DNA of 64,000 bases from assembly GCA_002733205.1 (NCBI GenBank), contig NVUW01000004.1, positions 1-64,000 on the forward strand, written 5' to 3'. Shown here piece by piece: positions 59,688 to 64,000 of this stretch (position 1 is its first letter; each line of letters starts with the position of its first letter). Below the pieces are notes generated by a model. The model saw only the letters and a list, made by a program, of their open reading frames with translations, made no database searches and was not told where the DNA came from. The translations under genes and the position numbers were made by a program. Source of the stretch: Thalassobium sp. (GTDB lineage: Bacteria > Pseudomonadota > Gammaproteobacteria > Pseudomonadales > Oceanobacteraceae).

Positions 59688-60661
59688 GTATTTCTACCGA
59701 ATTTGCTGAACTGCTGCGTGCTGGCAGGCCGCAGTTTAATGCCCGGGTCGCCGAAGCCCACCACCGCTACCGCGGTTTTAATACCGATGAATTCACCCTG
59801 TTTCTGCAGGAGTGCGTCGATCCGATGATCGTCAATATAGACGCAGCAAACCGCGGTGCTTTTGCCAGCTCGGCGTTCGACATTGCGCTGGATCTCGTGG
59901 GCCGCGAACTGACAGGCGCTCACCCACGGGGGAAGTTACTTACAGCGTTATGGCAAGACACCCTACCAACCCTGACATCGGCTATGGCTGACCGCCCTTC
60001 GTTGTTGATCAGCGCCCTGTGCAATGCACTGCTCAATCTCGAAGCTCTGCCCGCTGCCCGTCCCAATCAATGGCTGGAACTACTCAGAAAATACGGCGGT
60101 AGCCTCACAGCTCCCGATGATCTGCTGCAACTAGGAGTGCTCGCGGCATGGCGCGCAGGTGCCGCACACTTCCGCTTGCCCGCATTACAAGCGGCAGCAC
60201 GTCTTCCACATATCGGTTGCACACTGCTCGATTTAACGCCAGAGAGTGATATGCAGGAACAACTGCGCCTGGCTGAACAGAATCCCTGGCTGATAGCACG
60301 CTCAGACAAGGCTCTTGAGGTAGGTGCGTTCACCGGACTTGGAGGACAGTTTGCAGAGCCACCCGAAGTACGTGCAACCCACGATGGCTTCATCGTCAAA
60401 AGCAGCGACCGTTGTTTCCAGCTTATCGCTGATGGCTTTGGTGCTGTGCTGCTGCCAGCGACTCAGGCTGAATTTGACAGCGCCGGACATGCGGCAAGGG
60501 AAGGCAGACCACCCAAGCTAAGTGCCAATACTCTGATCTATGCGAATTCTTCCGTTGTCATTCCTCTGCCTGCCGATGGGTTACAACTGACCTGGAATGC
60601 ATACACTGCGGCACTGACTTCGCCCTACAGTTTTTCCATCAGTATCGTGCCCTTATTATGA
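59684..60661 (+). CDS. Unrecognised protein of the MoxR/vWA operon (325 aa)
   Basis: I do not recognise this family. The first 190 residues or so look helical, with leucine- and alanine-rich stretches (for example LLISALCNALLNLEALPAARP) but no membrane helix or signal peptide. The last 120 residues look beta-rich, with short hydrophobic strands (GFIVKSSDRCFQLIADGFGAV, SFSISIVPLL). No catalytic motif is visible. Start and stop both overlap neighbours by ATGA, so it is translated together with the ATPase and the vWA protein and is likely to be part of the same complex. Pfam-type MoxR-vWA ternary-system (bpX) domains are one idea to test; I cannot claim it. Confidence 0.7.
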   Translation: MSISTEFAELLRAGRPQFNARVAEAHHRYRGFNTDEFTLFLQECVDPMIVNIDAANRGAFASSAFDIALDLVGRELTGAHPRGKLLTALWQDTLPTLTSAMADRPSLLISALCNALLNLEALPAARPNQWLELLRKYGGSLTAPDDLLQLGVLAAWRAGAAHFRLPALQAAARLPHIGCTLLDLTPESDMQEQLRLAEQNPWLIARSDKALEVGAFTGLGGQFAEPPEVRATHDGFIVKSSDRCFQLIADGFGAVLLPATQAEFDSAGHAAREGRPPKLSANTLIYANSSVVIPLPADGLQLTWNAYTAALTSPYSFSISIVPLL

Positions 60662-62472
60662 CTGGATCTGCAGAGCCTCTTTCACTGCTGGAGCGTTGGC
60701 AGTCCGCCTGGCCCCAGGCTCTGGCTGTCTGGAGTCAATTCACGCGCTTGTCTGATCCGAATCTATGTCAGTCGTCCGTAACTGCAGCCAAAGAAGGACT
60801 TACCAGCAGTTTCGCTATGATCCGTTTGGCCGACCAGAGTGTGGTTGTCGATCTTGAAGGCATAGAAAGGCTGAAGCTGCAGGATTTTGCAGTCGAAGTT
60901 CTTGCCCACGAAATCGGCCACCATGTATTAGCTCCGGCCAACGCCAGTGATCACTATCGACTGCTGGCACGAATCCGCCAGGGCCTGCCAACACTTGAGC
61001 AACACGCGCCAATGGTGGCGAACCTCTATACCGACCTACTGATCAACGATCGCCTGCAACGACAAAGCGGGCTGCGTATGCACGCCATCTATCAACGTCT
61101 GGTCGACTATGACGATCCTATCCGGAAGTCAGGTGTATGGGCCCTCTACCTGCGGATTTACGAAATTTTATGGCAACTTGATCGCGGTGCGCTCGGCGTA
61201 ATGGTTGAAGACAGCCTGTTCAATACTCATGCGTGGCTGGGAGCGCGTCTTGTGCGGGTGTACGCCAATGACTGGTTGACCGGTGGAGCGCGATTTGCCG
61301 CGTTACTGCTGCCCTATCTACATGCGGCAGAGCAGGAAAAAGAAGCGCAGGAAAAAGCTCTTCAACAACTCATGGATACTCAATCAGCAGGTCAGGACTG
61401 CGAACCCACAGGTCTGATTGATTTTGACGATGATGAAAAGGTGCCGCAGTTGCACCCGTCGGAAGATCCTCTGATCACAGACATTGAACCCGATGAAGAA
61501 GAAGCATCAGACACTCCACGGGATGAACAGATAATTCCCGGCCGGGGACAACGTCGGGAACCGTTCGAATATGGCGAAATTCTGCGTGCAGCAGGCCTGA
61601 AGCTCACCGACCATGAACTGGCTGTCCGCTACTACCGCGAAGCCGCTTTACCCTATCTGATCCCCTTTCCTAAGCGTGCTGCACCACAGACTCTGGAGCC
61701 ACAGATGGAAGGACTCGAGGTATGGGAGATGGGTGACGCCCTGGACGAAATCGACTGGCTACAGAGCCTCAGCTATTCACCACAGCCAGTGCCAGGCATA
61801 ACCACATTGAAACGCCGGTATGGCATGGTCGCGGGTGCAGAACCTGCGACACGTCCAGTGGATCTGGATATCTATGTCGACAGCTCAGGCTCTATGCCAA
61901 ACCCGCAGCAACGTATTTCTTATATGGCTCTCGCGGGAGCCGTTATCTGCCTGTCGGCTCTACGCAGCGGAGCGCGCGTGCAAGCCACGTTATGGAGCAG
62001 CAAACACCAGTGTGTCTCCACACCTGGATTCGTTCGTGACGAAGACAGCATTCTGAGTATATTAACCGGCCATTTCGGAGGAGCTACGGCGTTTCCGATT
62101 CACAAACTGCGCGACACCTTTGCCCAGCGTGATCTACAGGATCGCGACTGTCATATCCTGCACATATCCGATGACGGTATCACCACCATGTTTGATCAGG
62201 ATGAGCAGGGCAACAGCGGTTGGGATATCGCTGCAATGGCTCTGGAAAAGGGCCGTGCCGGCGGCACCATGGCTCTGAACCTGTATCGCGAATGGACAAC
62301 ACAGAACGCCACCTACGCAAACGACCTGCGCAAGGCACGGGATCAGCAAGGTTGGGAGGTTTATGCCGTGACAGATCTTGCTCAATTGCTCGAATTTGCC
62401 CGTGAATTCTCCCACCGGCACTATGGCCAGCGCTCAGGTACTCTCCCATCAGCCAAATTTAACGCGGAATAA
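60658..62472 (+). CDS. HEIGH metallopeptidase-like and von Willebrand A domain protein
   Basis: 604 residues. Near the N-terminus HEIGH at 84-88 (VLAHEIGHHVLAP), with NLYTDLLINDRL after it, looks like a zinc-peptidase core of the kind seen in predicted metallopeptidases that pair with MoxR ATPases. The middle (about 220-300) is charged and acidic, with a DFDDDEK and a PDEEEASD stretch, a likely flexible linker. The C-terminus is a von Willebrand A domain: MIDAS DSSGSM at 408-413, the threonine in GGATAFP (477) and the aspartates in HISDDG (505-506). No signal peptide, so it is cytosolic. ATGA coupling to the gene before it supports a common complex. Confidence 0.85.
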   Translation: MTGSAEPLSLLERWQSAWPQALAVWSQFTRLSDPNLCQSSVTAAKEGLTSSFAMIRLADQSVVVDLEGIERLKLQDFAVEVLAHEIGHHVLAPANASDHYRLLARIRQGLPTLEQHAPMVANLYTDLLINDRLQRQSGLRMHAIYQRLVDYDDPIRKSGVWALYLRIYEILWQLDRGALGVMVEDSLFNTHAWLGARLVRVYANDWLTGGARFAALLLPYLHAAEQEKEAQEKALQQLMDTQSAGQDCEPTGLIDFDDDEKVPQLHPSEDPLITDIEPDEEEASDTPRDEQIIPGRGQRREPFEYGEILRAAGLKLTDHELAVRYYREAALPYLIPFPKRAAPQTLEPQMEGLEVWEMGDALDEIDWLQSLSYSPQPVPGITTLKRRYGMVAGAEPATRPVDLDIYVDSSGSMPNPQQRISYMALAGAVICLSALRSGARVQATLWSSKHQCVSTPGFVRDEDSILSILTGHFGGATAFPIHKLRDTFAQRDLQDRDCHILHISDDGITTMFDQDEQGNSGWDIAAMALEKGRAGGTMALNLYREWTTQNATYANDLRKARDQQGWEVYAVTDLAQLLEFAREFSHRHYGQRSGTLPSAKFNAE

Positions 62473-62503
62473 TCCCGGTGAACTCAATGACAAGGATTTC
62501 AGC

Positions 62504-63088
62504 GTGAATAACATTGGACCAGATCTGCAACACCTGTTGCGGCGGATATCTGCCACACCAGCGGATTTTCTGGATGATCCGAAAATGCATGGCCGTGGCG
62601 ACCTAGCAGTTGCCGCGCTGGTGCACGATACACTCCGCCAGACCGGCCATCAGGCCACTGCTGAACAACTGCAACGATTCACTGGCAGTCATGCAGAAAA
62701 GGATCACAACCGACTGAGGTTGGTAGCATTGGCCATCTGGGTACTGAACGATGACTGGTTTAAGAGCACATTACATGATGCCGATGCACTGCTGTCCCTG
62801 CTCGACCTGGCGATGCAGCAACTGGCCGATGTCAGTACGGCGACTAAATACATTAATGACAGTGAACGCCGTGAAGAATTTGCGCGTTTCCTTCTGGCGC
62901 GCCTCGACTACCGCCCTGCGGGCGAAAGTATTACACAAGCGACAGATCGTCTCAGTGCCCTGAGCACGACTGAGCGCAATCGTCTGCTACAGGAAAGCCG
63001 TGAAGCAGAAGCCCGCGCGCGGGCTATCCGTGAAGCTCTCGCAAAGCAGGCGGCCGCAGAATCTGCCGACAAGTGGACACGGGAATGA
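62504..63088 (+). CDS. Unrecognised charged helical protein (194 aa)
   Basis: Not recognised. The start is GTG at 62504, with AAGGA seven bases before it; an upstream in-frame ATG at 62423 would overlap the vWA gene and has no ribosome site. The protein is rich in Leu, Arg and Glu, without membrane segments. The last 60 residues (QESREAEARARAIREALAKQ and around) predict a coiled coil. An HD-like scatter of histidines and aspartates at residues 15-75 (for example LVHDTLRQTGH) is not a clear motif. Its stop overlaps the next start by ATGA, tying it to the adenylating enzyme. Confidence 0.7.
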   Translation: MNNIGPDLQHLLRRISATPADFLDDPKMHGRGDLAVAALVHDTLRQTGHQATAEQLQRFTGSHAEKDHNRLRLVALAIWVLNDDWFKSTLHDADALLSLLDLAMQQLADVSTATKYINDSERREEFARFLLARLDYRPAGESITQATDRLSALSTTERNRLLQESREAEARARAIREALAKQAAAESADKWTRE

Positions 63089-64000
63089 ATCCGTATTTAG
63101 ACCCGGAACGCTATCCTACTCTGAGCGAAGACGGTGCCCGTATGCTCAAATTTCTTCGCGAACATCCACAGGCACCAATCTACCGCAACAGTAGTGGCAA
63201 TAAGCTTACCTCCGAGGATCTGAACCTGCTGGCTGACTATGAGCGAAAACTGAATAACAGCAGAGTCGACTGGAATGACCGTCAACTTCCACATTGGCTG
63301 AATACATTTGTCGATAACGTGTATCGCGACGTCCCATTTTACCGGTCGCAGGGACAAGTGCCCCAATTTAGCGGCATAACTCCAGTGACCCGAGCGGATT
63401 TCAGTCGCGATATTACCGCCTTCGTGCCTGACAGCGTCCCACTCGATCGCATGATCAATTTCCAGACCACAGGCACCAGTGGCAATCCATTATTGTTACC
63501 ATCACATCCCCGTATCGCTGCGACATATCTGTGTTTTCATCGCCGGGCACTGCGCCGGTTTGGCATCGAACTGAGCCACGGCCCTGATAACGTTGGGGTT
63601 GTGCTGGTCGGATATCAGCGTCGTTGCTTCACCTATATTTCGGTCACACCGCAACTGGGCGAATCCGGCCTGGCAAAAATCAACCTGCACACTGACGACT
63701 GGGGAAAGCCCAGTGACCGTGAAGCCTATCTCGATGCGCTGAATGCGGAGATTTACACGGGTGATCCGTTGTCTCTGAGCGCACTGAAAAATCTGCCGCT
63801 AAGCACCCGCCCCAAAGCACTCATATCTGTTGGCATGATGTTATCGGATGGACTGAGAACAGAACTTGAATCCCACTTTAACGCTCCCGTGCTCGACATT
63901 TATTCGTTAAATGAATCAGGGCCTGTAGCGGTTTTCGATCAAGCTCTTGGCGGACACCTGCTATTACAGCCCGAACTCTATGTAGAAATTCTGGATACCG
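63085..64000 (+). CDS. Phenylacetate-CoA ligase-like adenylate-forming enzyme, cut off by window end
   Basis: 305 codons are visible, open at the right edge; a full PaaK-like protein would need roughly 100-150 more. The phosphate-binding loop FQTTGTSGNP is at about 126-135, and the adenylate motif YSLNESGP at 273-280, both as in PaaK/coenzyme F390 synthetase-like enzymes. These activate a carboxylate with ATP to an acyl-adenylate, then usually pass it to CoA or another thiol. The N-terminal 80 residues include YRDVPFYR, common in the family. The substrate is unknown. ATGA overlap with the gene before it places it in the MoxR/vWA operon, an unusual partner. Confidence 0.82.
   Translation, partial: MNPYLDPERYPTLSEDGARMLKFLREHPQAPIYRNSSGNKLTSEDLNLLADYERKLNNSRVDWNDRQLPHWLNTFVDNVYRDVPFYRSQGQVPQFSGITPVTRADFSRDITAFVPDSVPLDRMINFQTTGTSGNPLLLPSHPRIAATYLCFHRRALRRFGIELSHGPDNVGVVLVGYQRRCFTYISVTPQLGESGLAKINLHTDDWGKPSDREAYLDALNAEIYTGDPLSLSALKNLPLSTRPKALISVGMMLSDGLRTELESHFNAPVLDIYSLNESGPVAVFDQALGGHLLLQPELYVEILDT

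Overview
The window looks like a chromosome segment of a marine gammaproteobacterium of the Oceanospirillales/Pseudomonas side. The main evidence is gene order: grpE-dnaK-dnaJ-dapB-carA-carB-greA ... yhbY/rlmE-ftsH-folP-glmM-tpiA-secG-tRNA-Leu-rimP-nusA-infB-rbfA-truB-rpsO-pnp, and recN/fur/bamE/rnfH/ratA/smpB/ssrA. Both blocks are typical of Pseudomonas-like genomes. A Thalassolituus/Oceanobacter-like host is my guess; no marker here fixes the genus.

Layout. 1-2128: a truncated M48 membrane protease and an SDR oxidoreductase whose 3' end carries a small palindromic insertion. 2449-7627: transketolase, a LemA/DUF3137 pair and a lone sugar-type periplasmic binding protein. 7651-21303: a purine-use locus. 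The minus-strand operon xdhA-xdhB-xdhC-alc-uraD-hiuH-allA-guaD-puuD takes guanine/xanthine through urate to glyoxylate and urea. It is divergent from a BmpA-type nucleobase/nucleoside ABC transporter (ATPase plus two permeases), and two copies of one palindrome lie between the two transcripts. Allantoinase and the transporter's binding protein are not in the window. 21308-21575: a MITE-like element. 21642-37337: the conserved translation, transcription and cell-envelope housekeeping block with tRNA-Leu(GAG). 37348-40325: a DUF4149-type membrane protein, a KAS III-like synthase, fabA and an acyl-CoA thioesterase. 40401-51472: greA, carB, carA, dapB, dnaJ, dnaK and grpE, all on the minus strand. 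A plus-strand LuxR/HapR-type TetR regulator interrupts the usual dapB-carA neighbourhood. 51622-57724: recN with SOS boxes, fur, bamE, rnfH, ratA, an NSS transporter, smpB and ssrA (tmRNA).

The most unusual part is 58107-64000, directly after ssrA, a common genomic-island site. It is a tightly packed plus-strand operon with ATGA overlaps. It encodes a MoxR-type AAA ATPase, an unrecognised 325-aa protein, a protein joining an HEIGH zinc-peptidase-like region to a von Willebrand A domain, an unrecognised 194-aa charged protein, and a phenylacetate-CoA-ligase-like adenylating enzyme cut off by the window end. MoxR/vWA cores are known from chaperone-like and proposed conflict (ternary) systems. 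The tie to a metallopeptidase-like domain and an adenylate-forming enzyme is the best candidate here for an undescribed system.

Regulatory structure visible by eye includes a sigma-32-like promoter before grpE, overlapping LexA boxes before recN, a promoter plus leader terminator before carA, terminator-like hairpins before rimP, and dyad-rich AT-rich DNA before the HapR-like gene. All calls come from reading the sequence; no database search was run.
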